DNA from: Paenibacillus foliorum | Lineage (GTDB): Bacteria > Bacillota > Bacilli > Paenibacillales > NBRC-103111 | Direction of reading: 5' to 3' | Assembly: GCF_013141765.1 (NCBI RefSeq) | Contig: NZ_WHOD01000052.1 | Coordinates: 62,001 to 126,000 of the forward strand | DNA length: 64,000 nt | Shown here: positions 45,285 to 54,470 of the stretch, piece after piece | Position numbering within the stretch: position 1 is the first letter of the stretch | Layout: each line of letters begins with the position of its first letter | Translations under genes and position numbers: made by a program | The notes under the pieces: model-generated | Databases searched by the model: none | Told to the model about the DNA's origin: nothing | Seen by the model: only the letters and a program-made list of their open reading frames with translations

Positions 45285-45321
45285 TAAAAAAAGAACCGAA
45301 TATCACGTGGATTCTCGATTC
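45285..45321 (-). terminator. Terminator overlapping the end of the AraC regulator gene
   Basis: On the minus strand GAATCGAGAAT pairs imperfectly with ATATTCGGTTC and is followed by seven T residues. The stop codon at 45303 is inside the hairpin. Confidence 0.75.
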
Positions 45322-47669
45322 AAATGCCGTGAGTAATTAGCTTTACGGTATAGCATTGGCGTGATGCCTTCCATCTTTTTAAATTTGCGTATAAAATTGG
45401 TTTCATCCACATATCCAACCTGCTCCACAATTTGCTTAACCGTATGATTACTGGTTGTCAGCAATTTTTTCGCCTCATTCATTCGCAGTAAATCGATATG
45501 CTGCTTTTGCGTATAACCGGTTTGATCCTTTATAAATCGGGACAGGTAGGACGGGGATAAATCAAATTCTCTTGCAATCGATTCCTGGCTTAAGGAATTA
45601 TCGTTGTAGTGCTCCTTCAAGTAAGCTATAATCTCATCACACAAATCCACATTTTTACTTTCTTTTTGGTCAGCAATATATTGGCTAAGCTGTTTACAAA
45701 ATTCGCATATTTTCCTTTTTGTCATTTCAAGCGTCTCAAATTCCTGATAAATTAACAGCTCTAAGTCTTTCTGGAAATAATCATTTAACTTGTAATTCAT
45801 CTCGTCCATCGTATTAAACACCTTATTAATAATTCCGGAGCTTATATACTTCGCCGCTTCGAGCGAAAACGAATGTTTGACGATCTCATCGAATATTTCC
45901 TCAACAATTAGTTGAGACTCTTCTGCCTTGCCTTGTTTTATCATCCTCACCAGCTGCTCCTCCAGCTCTGTCGGGTAGCGGTAAGGCTTTTGCTTCTCCC
46001 AATCCATATCTTCATAAAATATGATCTGATCATTCCCTTTAATAAATCGATACAATATGGCTTTGTTCGCTTCTGTATAAGTATCGCATACCCTCGACAA
46101 ATCATTGTAAATACGGCTAACTCCAACCGTCAAAGAAAATTTATAATTTTCTCTAAAAAAGTTTTTTATTTTAACGGCCAGTGCTGTAATATGCTCTTTG
46201 TTGTTCTTATCCGCCTTTAGGTTTAAAACAAGTGCGATTCCGCGATCATCGATTAAATCGACCCCGTATCCGTCTCCCACTTCTCCGGACAACTCTTCAG
46301 CAATATTAATAATGCTGAACTTAAACAGATTCTGCATCGAGAGACTGTTTTCTGTTCGAAATCGGTTATAATCATCAATGAAAAAGAGTAGGGTGCTAAA
46401 AGAGGAATAAGAAAAGGTTAATGCTGAGGCTTCCATCATATTTTGCAAATGCTGTGGCTGAACATCCTGCTTGCCTTTTAACAAAGAAAGTAACAACCGC
46501 TCTTTCATCATTCCTCTTTTACTTCCTAATTGGCTCATTAGACCTTCTTTTTCCGTAATGACTTCGTCAAAAGCTTGGGATAAATAAGAAATTTCGTCCA
46601 TATTGTCCGAAGTTCCCTTCAACACCTTTCGATCTACAATCATTTGAACGATGTTTCGCAAGGACCCGTAATTGTTATTTGCTAAAATATAAGAGATGAA
46701 AATACCGATAAGAAAAATAATCACCGCCGAATAAGTGAAAATATGTCTGCTTTGCTGAACCTTTTGTAATATTTGATCGGTGGGAATCACCGTCACATAA
46801 GACCATTCATTGTAGTCCGATGAGACTTTAATAACTGAATAGCTCCCGTACCGGTTATGAACCTCAGTCGCTTGCGATGCAAGAGCAGCTTCGTCCAATC
46901 CGCTTAAAAATTCCTGAGCTGTTTGCTCCAGCTTGCCTGACCGTAGGGAGATGATCGGATTTTTATGTTTATCCAAAATGTACATATAACCGGAATATTT
47001 GCTTATAACATTGCTTAAAATCTGGCTTAACATCTTTTCCTCAATTAAAAACATAACTGCCCCGTAGGGTTTCCCTTGATTAATGGGCAGTGGACAAATA
47101 TAGGTAACAAATTGTCTATTTGAACCCACGCCATTGATATTGATGGTTTCCGCTGATCTTATAACAGGTGAAGTCATTCGCTCCAGCTGCGCAAAAAATT
47201 CGGACTTCCCCCAATTTTCGTATCGGTATATATAGTTAAAGTAAGATTCATAGCTGTAAACACCGCTAGCTGCATATAGCTTTCCCGTGTCACGGTAAGT
47301 GTACAACAGTGCCAAATCGTAGATTAAGAAATTACTGGACCGGTATTTGCCCAACTCCGTGATAGCCCGATAAGTTGGATACCCCTCGTCCGCCACCATA
47401 AAAGGAGTCATATCCGGGTTGGAGCCGATCTGTAAAGCGATTTTCTCAAGTTCCTTCATTTTTGATTCTACCGTATCCCGGATTTGCGTTAACCCAATTG
47501 TAGTCGAACTTTCAACTTCATCTTGGAACGTTTGAATAATGTTACTAAAGACTACAATGCTAACAATCAGCAGCATAATAACGAGCAGCAATACATAAGA
47601 CAAAAAGTATTTGTAAAAGCGAACAGATCGTCTTCTATCAGCTTGCATTCCAGTCATTATTTTTTTCAT
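45303..47669 (-). CDS. Membrane-bound AraC regulator with Cache sensor (YesS/YtdP type)
   Basis: A 788-residue one-component regulator. Transmembrane segments at about 21-45 and 300-323 flank an extracytoplasmic Cache-like sensor. A cytoplasmic linker, including a degenerate cyclase-like segment (about 400-600), leads to the C-terminal AraC HTH pair (SQESIAREFDLSPSYLSRFI, VKQIVEQVGYVDETNFIRKF). No kinase or receiver motifs, so it is not a two-component protein. YtdP/YesS proteins regularly sit next to LplABC-type importers and activate them; here it lies beside the sulfatase 4-Lpl operon and is transcribed in the same direction. Confidence 0.9.
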   Translation of the reverse strand: MKKIMTGMQADRRRSVRFYKYFLSYVLLLVIMLLIVSIVVFSNIIQTFQDEVESSTTIGLTQIRDTVESKMKELEKIALQIGSNPDMTPFMVADEGYPTYRAITELGKYRSSNFLIYDLALLYTYRDTGKLYAASGVYSYESYFNYIYRYENWGKSEFFAQLERMTSPVIRSAETININGVGSNRQFVTYICPLPINQGKPYGAVMFLIEEKMLSQILSNVISKYSGYMYILDKHKNPIISLRSGKLEQTAQEFLSGLDEAALASQATEVHNRYGSYSVIKVSSDYNEWSYVTVIPTDQILQKVQQSRHIFTYSAVIIFLIGIFISYILANNNYGSLRNIVQMIVDRKVLKGTSDNMDEISYLSQAFDEVITEKEGLMSQLGSKRGMMKERLLLSLLKGKQDVQPQHLQNMMEASALTFSYSSFSTLLFFIDDYNRFRTENSLSMQNLFKFSIINIAEELSGEVGDGYGVDLIDDRGIALVLNLKADKNNKEHITALAVKIKNFFRENYKFSLTVGVSRIYNDLSRVCDTYTEANKAILYRFIKGNDQIIFYEDMDWEKQKPYRYPTELEEQLVRMIKQGKAEESQLIVEEIFDEIVKHSFSLEAAKYISSGIINKVFNTMDEMNYKLNDYFQKDLELLIYQEFETLEMTKRKICEFCKQLSQYIADQKESKNVDLCDEIIAYLKEHYNDNSLSQESIAREFDLSPSYLSRFIKDQTGYTQKQHIDLLRMNEAKKLLTTSNHTVKQIVEQVGYVDETNFIRKFKKMEGITPMLYRKANYSRHLNREST

Positions 47670-47713
47670 AGCCTACCCTACTTTCTCTGAAAAGGGTCTT
47701 AGTTTATATTTCG

Positions 47714-47745
47714 CAAAAACCCTGCTCCAAGTGGGAACAGGGTTT
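47714..47745 (-). terminator. Terminator after the ROK kinase gene
   Basis: On the minus strand AAACCCTG pairs with CAGGGTTT around a 13-base loop and a T-run follows. It ends the long 62-48 kb operon. Confidence 0.85.
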
Positions 47746-47770
47746 CAAATACAAATCGTTAATTTCCTTA

Positions 47771-48754
47771 TTACCCTAACTGCTGGTGGTAGCTTACCAG
47801 CGCTGCCGCACCGTACAGGCCTGCGTTATCGCCAAGCGATGCCATTGTAAATTCCACGTCACGCATTCCCAATTGAGAGCGCTGCTGCGCCATCTCTACA
47901 GCTGACTTCAAGAGGAAATCCCCGGCTTTGCTGACGCCGCCACCGAAAATGATTTTTTGCGGATTATATAAATTAATCAGATTAATTAGGCCAATGCCTA
48001 AATATGTTCTCGTTTCTTCAACAATTTCCATAGCCAAGGCGTCATTGTTCATAGCTGCAGCAAAGACGTCTCTAGACGTCAAGCTATCTTCATCAACCAA
48101 TTGCAATTGACTAAAAGACGTCTGGCCTTCACTTGTATATCGAGCCAATTTCTCTTTAGTCCGTTGCACGATGCCAGTCCCAGAAGCGCAAGCCTCGAAG
48201 CATCCATAATTGCCGCAGCTGCATAACGGGCCCTGTGGATCTATAATCATGTGACCGACTTCGCCTGCACTCCCTTGCTCGCCCAGTAATAAATGGCCGT
48301 CAACAATTACGCCAGCCCCAATCCCCGTGCTGATGGTGATGTATAACATGTTTTTCGTGTGACGACCTTCGCCGTACAACCATTCACCCAAGGCTGCTGC
48401 ATTCGCATCATTATTTAAGTATACGGGAACGTGAAATTCATCTGCTATAATCTGCTGCAATGGAATATCCACCATTCCGGGCAGGTTCGATGGTGAAAGC
48501 ACCATCCCTGTAAACGGATTCAGTGGTCCGGGGCTGCCGATGCCGATACCGTTGATGCTGCCTGATGTAGGACCCTCTATAAAACCAATCACTTCGTGAA
48601 TGCTTTGTTTGATCCTGCTAATGACGGCTTCCGCTCCCTCTTGAGCAAGGGTTAAAGCCTCGGCTTTAAACAAAAGCTCGCCCTTTTGATCAAATAATCC
48701 TGCCCTAATCTGTGTTCCACCAAGATCCACTCCAATGGTATACACTTTTATCAC
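47771..48754 (-). CDS. ROK-family sugar kinase
   Basis: A 327-residue ROK protein without an HTH domain, hence a kinase. The ATP/phosphate motif DLGGTQIRAGLF is at about residues 9-20, the sugar region shows NLPGMVDIPL and NNDANAAALGEW, and the zinc motif is CSCGNYGCFEA. The catalytic Asp is in NNDANAAALGEW. Family members phosphorylate glucose, N-acetylglucosamine, N-acetylmannosamine or allose. With NagB in the same operon an aminosugar kinase is most likely. It lies 62 bases downstream of oxidoreductase C. Confidence 0.88.
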   Translation of the reverse strand: MIKVYTIGVDLGGTQIRAGLFDQKGELLFKAEALTLAQEGAEAVISRIKQSIHEVIGFIEGPTSGSINGIGIGSPGPLNPFTGMVLSPSNLPGMVDIPLQQIIADEFHVPVYLNNDANAAALGEWLYGEGRHTKNMLYITISTGIGAGVIVDGHLLLGEQGSAGEVGHMIIDPQGPLCSCGNYGCFEACASGTGIVQRTKEKLARYTSEGQTSFSQLQLVDEDSLTSRDVFAAAMNNDALAMEIVEETRTYLGIGLINLINLYNPQKIIFGGGVSKAGDFLLKSAVEMAQQRSQLGMRDVEFTMASLGDNAGLYGAAALVSYHQQLG

Positions 48755-48816
48755 CCTCTATCTATCATTTGGCTTAACATTCGGTTTAACATTTATTAGT
48801 GAATCAGCTCAATCCG

Positions 48817-49800
48817 TCATAAGCTCACCGGTTTTTTGAGACGAATCGCTTCGTAAGCAGCCAATGCGATCACCGTTGAATTGTACCCGTCTTCTCCGGT
48901 AATAGACACAGGCTTTCCTTCTTTAATACAATGAATAAAATCATCAATCAGCATCTCATCTTTATTATCGCCCCAGTAGCTCCACTCTGCATGACCTGTT
49001 GCTTCGCTGAACACCTCATTGATCTGGGCAAAATAATCGATCGAAATCACACCCTCCGTACCGATTATTTCCATTGTTAAGTCACGTTTATAAGGAAAGG
49101 CATGTGTCCGCGACCAGCTTGCATCCAAAGCAACGATGGTTCCGTTCTCATATTTGACGTGAACCATCCCTGCATCATCGATATCAATGCCATGAAACAA
49201 GCTGCCCGATTCAGCATAAACTTCCACTGCTCGCGAACGGAGAATCCAATTCAACAAATCCATGACATGTACCGTATGATCAATTAATGCGCCTCCGCCA
49301 GACAAAGTCCGGTCATTGAACCAGCCGCCAATCATTTCACCCTTATTCGTTGCTTTGACAGCTACTACCCGTCCTATTTCACCACGGTCGATAGCCTCTT
49401 TGGCAGCAATAACCATCGGAATGTAGCGGTTTGGAAAAGAAGTCATCAGCTGCACGCCATTCTCCTCACACGCTTCAATCATACGACGCATTTCCTCTCT
49501 GGAAAGACCAAGAGGCTTCTCGCATAGCACATGCTTCTTGTGCTGTGCCGCTTCGATGGTCATCTGTGCGTGCTTCGAGTTTTCAGAGCTGATAATAACC
49601 ACATCCGCATCTCCTGCCAAGAGCTCTCGATAATCCGCAAAATACGGAAGCTGATACTGCTGTATAAACGGTTCAACACGCTCACGGTTTTCATCGGCAA
49701 TCCCAACCAGCTCCACATCCGGTCGCAACGCTAATGCCTGCAAATAACTGACAGCATGAAGGTGAGCGAAGCTTATCATTCCTACTTTCACTTTATGCAT
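48817..49800 (-). CDS. Gfo/Idh/MocA oxidoreductase, cassette 2 member C
   Basis: A 327-residue paralog of the cassette 1 member C, with N-terminal GMISFAHLHAVSY in place of the standard glycine motif, intact EKP (LCEKPLGLS) and SGGGALIDHTVHVMDLL. ATG at 49800 overlaps member B's stop by eight bases, with GGAGGTGGGG upstream. A longer frame upstream is inside member B and lacks a ribosome site. It is the last member of the second A-B-C cassette. Confidence 0.9.
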   Translation of the reverse strand: MHKVKVGMISFAHLHAVSYLQALALRPDVELVGIADENRERVEPFIQQYQLPYFADYRELLAGDADVVIISSENSKHAQMTIEAAQHKKHVLCEKPLGLSREEMRRMIEACEENGVQLMTSFPNRYIPMVIAAKEAIDRGEIGRVVAVKATNKGEMIGGWFNDRTLSGGGALIDHTVHVMDLLNWILRSRAVEVYAESGSLFHGIDIDDAGMVHVKYENGTIVALDASWSRTHAFPYKRDLTMEIIGTEGVISIDYFAQINEVFSEATGHAEWSYWGDNKDEMLIDDFIHCIKEGKPVSITGEDGYNSTVIALAAYEAIRLKKPVSL

Positions 49801-50884
49801 AATCCCCACCTCCACCAACCTCTCCGTTAATAAAGCTATCCGCGCTTGCAGATGACCGTTCCACCGGTTGTCCCGTGCGCAGTGATTGTTCCGCTGCAAT
49901 GACCACCTTCAGTGTTTCGCAGGCATCCTCGGCAGTCATAAGCGGTTTGCTGCCATCCCTTATGCAGCTTAACAACTGAACAAGCTCATCCCGTTCAGGT
50001 TGGCGGAAGGATGGGCTGAATTCAGCCTTTGTCGGCTGCGCTGACCTCATATCCGCTGCTTTATGAATGTACAATCCGTTTGTTTTGCGACTGTCATAAC
50101 GGATGACACCTTTTGAACCGGCGAACTCGACCGCTGATGTGTATCCCCCCGGATAGCCCCAGTACGCTTCAATGTTGGCAATCGCCCCATTCTCAAATTT
50201 AAGCGTCACCAGAACATAATCCAAATACTCGGTCGCTGTACGCATCGCATACACATTGGCAACCTCGCCGACGGTCCAGCGCAGCAGATCGATATCGTGC
50301 AGAGCGAGATGGAACAATGCACCGCCCTTTATGCCTTCGAGTGTCTCGCCGTTCAGTCCTCCTGTCCAATGTACACCATCTGTATCCGATTCATACTGAG
50401 GGGAGGCCGACGTAGGATACGGACAGTAACGCTTGACATTGATCATGCCAATATTGCCTATCGCACCGGCCTTAATACGTTTTCTCAAGTCGACGTTATG
50501 GTAATAAAATCGCTCTGGGTGGCTGAACAACAACTGGCTCCCACTCGCTTCGGCAGTATCCAGCATCTCTTGAACATCCGCCACGTCGACAGCCGCTGGC
50601 ATCCGAGCTATCACATGACGACCACTGGTTAACGCCTGTAATATATAGGGCTTATGGCTGTCGAATGATAAACCTATACACACCAAAACTGCATTTGAAG
50701 GTAACGCTGCTTCCAACGCCTCATACGATCCGAAAGTGGGGCACCCGCATCGTTGAGCCCATTCCGAAGCCACTTCAGGCTGCACATCATAAATACCGAC
50801 AATTTCCGTCTGTTCCATGCTCAGCAGGTGCTGCATATATCGTTCTCCGGTTTCATTGAGCCCAACCACAGCCACTTTTAACAT
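49793..50884 (-). CDS. Gfo/Idh/MocA-like protein, cassette 2 member B, EKP lost
   Basis: A 363-residue relative of cassette 1 member B, but more divergent. N-terminal motif VVGLNETGERYMQ; the EKP position reads RMP (VIARMPAAVD), again without the catalytic lysine. The C-terminal domain has GGALFHLALHDIDLLRW. ATG at 50884 has GGAGG six bases upstream. Unlike member A it is preceded by a 139-base spacer with a hairpin and direct repeats. Confidence 0.87.
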   Translation of the reverse strand: MLKVAVVGLNETGERYMQHLLSMEQTEIVGIYDVQPEVASEWAQRCGCPTFGSYEALEAALPSNAVLVCIGLSFDSHKPYILQALTSGRHVIARMPAAVDVADVQEMLDTAEASGSQLLFSHPERFYYHNVDLRKRIKAGAIGNIGMINVKRYCPYPTSASPQYESDTDGVHWTGGLNGETLEGIKGGALFHLALHDIDLLRWTVGEVANVYAMRTATEYLDYVLVTLKFENGAIANIEAYWGYPGGYTSAVEFAGSKGVIRYDSRKTNGLYIHKAADMRSAQPTKAEFSPSFRQPERDELVQLLSCIRDGSKPLMTAEDACETLKVVIAAEQSLRTGQPVERSSASADSFINGEVGGGGDYA

Positions 50885-50900
50885 AATCATCCTCCTTAGA

Positions 50901-50990
50901 GTTTCGCTTTAGCGAAACTAACTTCGTAAGCATTCACTGAGTTTTGTCTTCGCAAATCTATCTTCGTAAGCATTTTATAAGTTTTGCCTT
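50901..50990. repeat. Hairpin and direct repeats between oxidoreductase genes
   Basis: A perfect palindrome GTTTCGCT/AGCGAAAC lies at 50901-50918. Two 33-base direct repeats sharing CTTCGTAAGCATT and AGTTTTG lie at 50918-50950 and 50958-50990. A degenerate single copy is seen near 56391-56404. It fills the spacer between members A and B. Confidence 0.7.
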
Positions 50991-51022
50991 GGCACTTTAG
51001 AAATGCGGTCATACCCTGAAGT

Positions 51023-52102
51023 TTAAAAATATACTGCTTTCCCGGTTTCTGACGAAACATAGATCGCTTCCAATATTTCCTGCACGATCAGCGCCTGCTC
51101 CGGTTTGACTACCGGATCGGTGTCATTTAATATCGCCTCGATCCATAGCCGAGCTTCCAGCTCGGAAGGACTCTCCTTGCTGGTCTTATAGAAGGGGATC
51201 CCCGTAAGCTCCAATTGAATATGATTTGTATAGAGGTTACCGTACTTTTCTCCGTTAATGGTTAATCCATCCCACATATCGGCGCCACCTGCGGTTCCGC
51301 ATAAAGTCACTTTGGCTGTGCCCTCGCGCAGTATGTTTAACGCCCAACTCGACTCCAACATCACGCTAGCGCCATTCTCCATCGTAATCATAGCAAATGC
51401 TGAGTCCTCCACAGTGAATTGCTTAGGGTCCCATGATCCGTAAGGATTAGCTGCATTCTCAACTTTCCCTAGCTGATGAAACGCTGTTCCCAGCACAGCC
51501 TTAGGCTTATAGTTATCCATCAGCCAGAGCGCCATATCCAATGAATGGGTGCCGATATCGATCAGCGGACCGCCTCCCTGTTTACCTTTATCGAGAAAGG
51601 CCCCCCAGGTTGGAACTCCACGACGCCTCAGTGCATGTGCCTTAGCTAAATAAATATGTCCAAGATCGCCGTTACGGCACATCCTGTACAAATATTGTGT
51701 ATCTGGGCGATAACGGTTGTTGTAGCTAATCGTCAGCTTTTTATTCGAATGCTTCGCTGCTTCCACCATTCTTCGGGCTTCAGCGGTTGTTTTGGCCATC
51801 GGCTTCTCGCACATCACATGTTTACCAGCTGCCAATGCTTCAATAGCAATGTCTGCATGGGAATCGTTGCTGGTGCACACATGGACGACATCAATCGTGT
51901 CGTCCTCCAGCAGTTCACGGTAATCCTCATATACCTTGGCATCCTTGGAGCCGTAGGTACTGGCTGCCAGCCTTGCTTTATCCAGTCCCCGGTTGGCGAA
52001 TGCTGCCATTTCCACTTGAGCTAATTTAGCCAGACCCGGCATATGCTTAGCGTTGGCAATTCCACCGCAGCCAATGATGCCGACTCGTAATTCCTTTGCC
52101 AT
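51023..52102 (-). CDS. Gfo/Idh/MocA oxidoreductase, cassette 2 member A
   Basis: A 359-residue oxidoreductase with Rossmann motif GIIGCGGIANAKH, EKP (MCEKPMAKTTAEARRM) and GGGPLIDIGTHSLDMALW. It is the same length as, and strongly similar to, cassette 1 member A. ATG at 52102 has GGGGAGG seven bases upstream; the longer frame runs into nagB. It follows NagB by 43 bases and precedes members B and C. Confidence 0.92.
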   Translation of the reverse strand: MAKELRVGIIGCGGIANAKHMPGLAKLAQVEMAAFANRGLDKARLAASTYGSKDAKVYEDYRELLEDDTIDVVHVCTSNDSHADIAIEALAAGKHVMCEKPMAKTTAEARRMVEAAKHSNKKLTISYNNRYRPDTQYLYRMCRNGDLGHIYLAKAHALRRRGVPTWGAFLDKGKQGGGPLIDIGTHSLDMALWLMDNYKPKAVLGTAFHQLGKVENAANPYGSWDPKQFTVEDSAFAMITMENGASVMLESSWALNILREGTAKVTLCGTAGGADMWDGLTINGEKYGNLYTNHIQLELTGIPFYKTSKESPSELEARLWIEAILNDTDPVVKPEQALIVQEILEAIYVSSETGKAVYF

Positions 52103-52145
52103 GCATGAACCTCCCCTTCCGAGTAAGGACAAGCCCCATCTCTGA

Positions 52146-52952
52146 TCAGTCAGACAATCGCTCCAGTAATGAAGCCGCTTCTTCATCGACGATTACTCGC
52201 ACCGCCGGATGCAGGCGCAGTGCAGTAACAGGAACTCCCGGAGATATGTCTCCATAAAGCAATTGGTGAAGCGCCTTTGCTTTCACAGCTCCGCTAGCCA
52301 GCAGCAAAATCGCCTTCGCTTCGAGAATTGTACCTATCCCCATTGTAATAGCTTGTGTCGGCACAAGGCCTACATCACCGAAGAAACGTGCATTGTCCTC
52401 TACCGTTTCCTGTTTCAAGGCAACCAGCCGTGTTCGTGACAAGAAGGGCGTCCCCGGCTCATTAAATCCGATGTGCCCATTACGTCCGACTCCCAGCACC
52501 TGAAGATCAATCCCACCTGCACGGCGGATTGCCGTTTCATATCGTACACATTCCTGCTCCACATTCGCTGCTTCTCCATTGGGGATGTCATAGCTCAATG
52601 GTAGCAACGGATCGTACACATGCTCTTTCATGAATTGGAAAAAGCTTTGCGGATGATGACGTGGAAGCTCATAATATTCATCTAAATTAAATGTCGTAGC
52701 CTTGGACAAGTCGGCTTTATTCCTGCAAAGCTGCCGATACATTCCGATGGGGGTCCCGCCTGTAGCAAGGCCTAGAACGCTATTCGGGCGCTGTGCCAGC
52801 TGGCCGTGAACCAGCTCCGCAGCCGCTTGCGACATTTCCTCTTCATTTTTAACGATAGTCAGATGGAGATTACCTTCATGAAGGACTGGATTCTCTTGGT
52901 TGAATTGGTTAACTTCATTCGCTGTACTTGTGCTCGTCGTCTTATTCATCAT
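52146..52952 (-). CDS. nagB: Glucosamine-6-phosphate deaminase
   Basis: Converts glucosamine 6-phosphate to fructose 6-phosphate and ammonia in the cytoplasm. Motifs: LGLATGGTPIGMY (phosphate-binding), FNLDEYYEL, and GVGRNGHIGFNEPGTPF with the catalytic His and Glu. The protein is about 268 residues, some 25 more at the N-terminus than usual. ATG at 52952 or 52949 overlaps the PHP stop, so translational coupling is probable although no good ribosome site is visible. There is no nagA in the window. Its presence implies the locus ends in an aminosugar. Confidence 0.92.
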   Translation of the reverse strand: MMNKTTSTSTANEVNQFNQENPVLHEGNLHLTIVKNEEEMSQAAAELVHGQLAQRPNSVLGLATGGTPIGMYRQLCRNKADLSKATTFNLDEYYELPRHHPQSFFQFMKEHVYDPLLPLSYDIPNGEAANVEQECVRYETAIRRAGGIDLQVLGVGRNGHIGFNEPGTPFLSRTRLVALKQETVEDNARFFGDVGLVPTQAITMGIGTILEAKAILLLASGAVKAKALHQLLYGDISPGVPVTALRLHPAVRVIVDEEAASLLERLSD

Positions 52953-54457
52953 GCCAGTACAAACACAGGAGATATCCAGGCACATTGTCCATTCCACTGT
53001 TTGATCTCCACATGATAAGCATCGCAATCTGTTTCCTTCTGATCATCCGACCATTCCCCTTGAAAACAATATTCGCTTTCAGGAACAGCGCGATGAAAGA
53101 GGACAGCCTCGGAATTGTACGTCTCTAGGTGAGCGGAACGGCTGCCCGTTAACAGTTCTCCAATCGAATGAGCAAATGTTTGGCCGTTTGCCTCAACCAC
53201 CAAATTGCTGTTTATATCACCATCTATTTCAAAAATAAGCGCAGCAGTTTGCGGATGCTGGGTGGATGGATTTTTAAACGTGGTGCAAGTCCATTCCGCA
53301 CCATTGTCCGAAGAAGAGATAAGCTTGTTGCCCAATGCATTAATATTCGGGTTATCCCGCATTTCCGGTGTTGGCGCAAGAACACTTTGCCCACGGAAGC
53401 ATGTTTCTACCGAGACGATTTGGCCTCCATCCAGCCTTGCACTGCCCTGCCATACAAATCCGTCCTTATTTTCACCCCAGCCCATCTCGACACGTACTTT
53501 ATATCTACCCTGAGCACTGCTTGGCTGCTGCACTTGATCACCGCCGCTAACCCCATTCACAATGCTCCAAGCTTTGCCATTTTTATATACAGTCACTTTT
53601 TCAATCCCGTCACATGCCGTTACATCAAGCTTAAGCTGTCTGGATCCGCTGTCTTTCACCTCACTGCCGAAAACCGCCCCATTGACGGTAAATTGGCAGG
53701 CGATTTTATCGCCGGTTACCGCATAGGTACGTCGTGCCAATAGAGCTTCCCATATCGCTTCACGTGTTTTTTCAGATGCCATAACAGCAACTCTACCGTC
53801 TCCGTACGAACCCGGATATCCGGCATGATGATCGGTCGAGCCTGCAAAGCTGAATCTTTTTCCACGTTGAAGAGCGGACACAATCGTATTGCGAGAATCA
53901 CGAGGACCCATTGTATGCAGATATGGATACGGGCTGGAATCCGACATGCTGCAGCCGTGCTTCGAAAAAACCTCTACTACCGGGCTTATTTCCTCCGAAA
54001 ATGCATCCCAGTTCACTCCTCGGTAGCCAGGTGTGTATCCCACATGATGGGGAACAGCAATTACCGGCAGCGGAGCAAGACCTGCGACCAGCTCAGCCGG
54101 AGAATTCGCTTGAATCAACGGCAGCTCGTCAGAAGGCGACAGTACATGATGATCGCCAAATTCACTGGAATGAATTTCGTAGCCCTGAAACGTAACGAAT
54201 TGATGAGGAACGTTCGATTCTCTAACTGTATTGCGTACATATTCCCAATTGTTCTGAAGCTTAGCAAAACCCTTCATGTGGAAATCCACCAAAAATTCCA
54301 GTTCCTCTGTCTTTTCTGGCATATCCGGCCACATCGCATGGCCAATAATGGCACAGAAATCAAGTTGTTCTCTTGCAGCCGCCAGTGCATTCTCCAAGCT
54401 TCCAAAGCCATAGGTAATGCCACAGTGATTGTGCAAATCACCCCAATATAAATTCAT
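52949..54457 (-). CDS. PHP-superfamily metal hydrolase, DUF3604-like (copy 2)
   Basis: A 502-residue paralog of the protein at 14240-15745, aligned end to end. Metal motifs: WGDLHNHCG (His9, His11), IIGHAMWPDMPE, GYEIHSSEFGDHH, VPHHVGYTPGYRG and GSTDHHAGYPGSYGDG. No signal peptide. ATG at 54457 has AGGAG about ten bases upstream. Here it follows the 82-residue protein and precedes nagB. Since NagB requires a free amine and no classical NagA is present, an amide or sulfamate hydrolase activity is worth considering; this is speculation. Confidence 0.8.
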   Translation of the reverse strand: MNLYWGDLHNHCGITYGFGSLENALAAAREQLDFCAIIGHAMWPDMPEKTEELEFLVDFHMKGFAKLQNNWEYVRNTVRESNVPHQFVTFQGYEIHSSEFGDHHVLSPSDELPLIQANSPAELVAGLAPLPVIAVPHHVGYTPGYRGVNWDAFSEEISPVVEVFSKHGCSMSDSSPYPYLHTMGPRDSRNTIVSALQRGKRFSFAGSTDHHAGYPGSYGDGRVAVMASEKTREAIWEALLARRTYAVTGDKIACQFTVNGAVFGSEVKDSGSRQLKLDVTACDGIEKVTVYKNGKAWSIVNGVSGGDQVQQPSSAQGRYKVRVEMGWGENKDGFVWQGSARLDGGQIVSVETCFRGQSVLAPTPEMRDNPNINALGNKLISSSDNGAEWTCTTFKNPSTQHPQTAALIFEIDGDINSNLVVEANGQTFAHSIGELLTGSRSAHLETYNSEAVLFHRAVPESEYCFQGEWSDDQKETDCDAYHVEIKQWNGQCAWISPVFVLA

Positions 54458-54470
54458 ACGTCATCCACTC

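Noticed and set aside
51023..52186. Longer oxidoreductase A2 overlapping nagB
   Set aside because: The extension lies inside nagB, while ATG at 52102 has GGGGAGG and gives the same length as its paralog.
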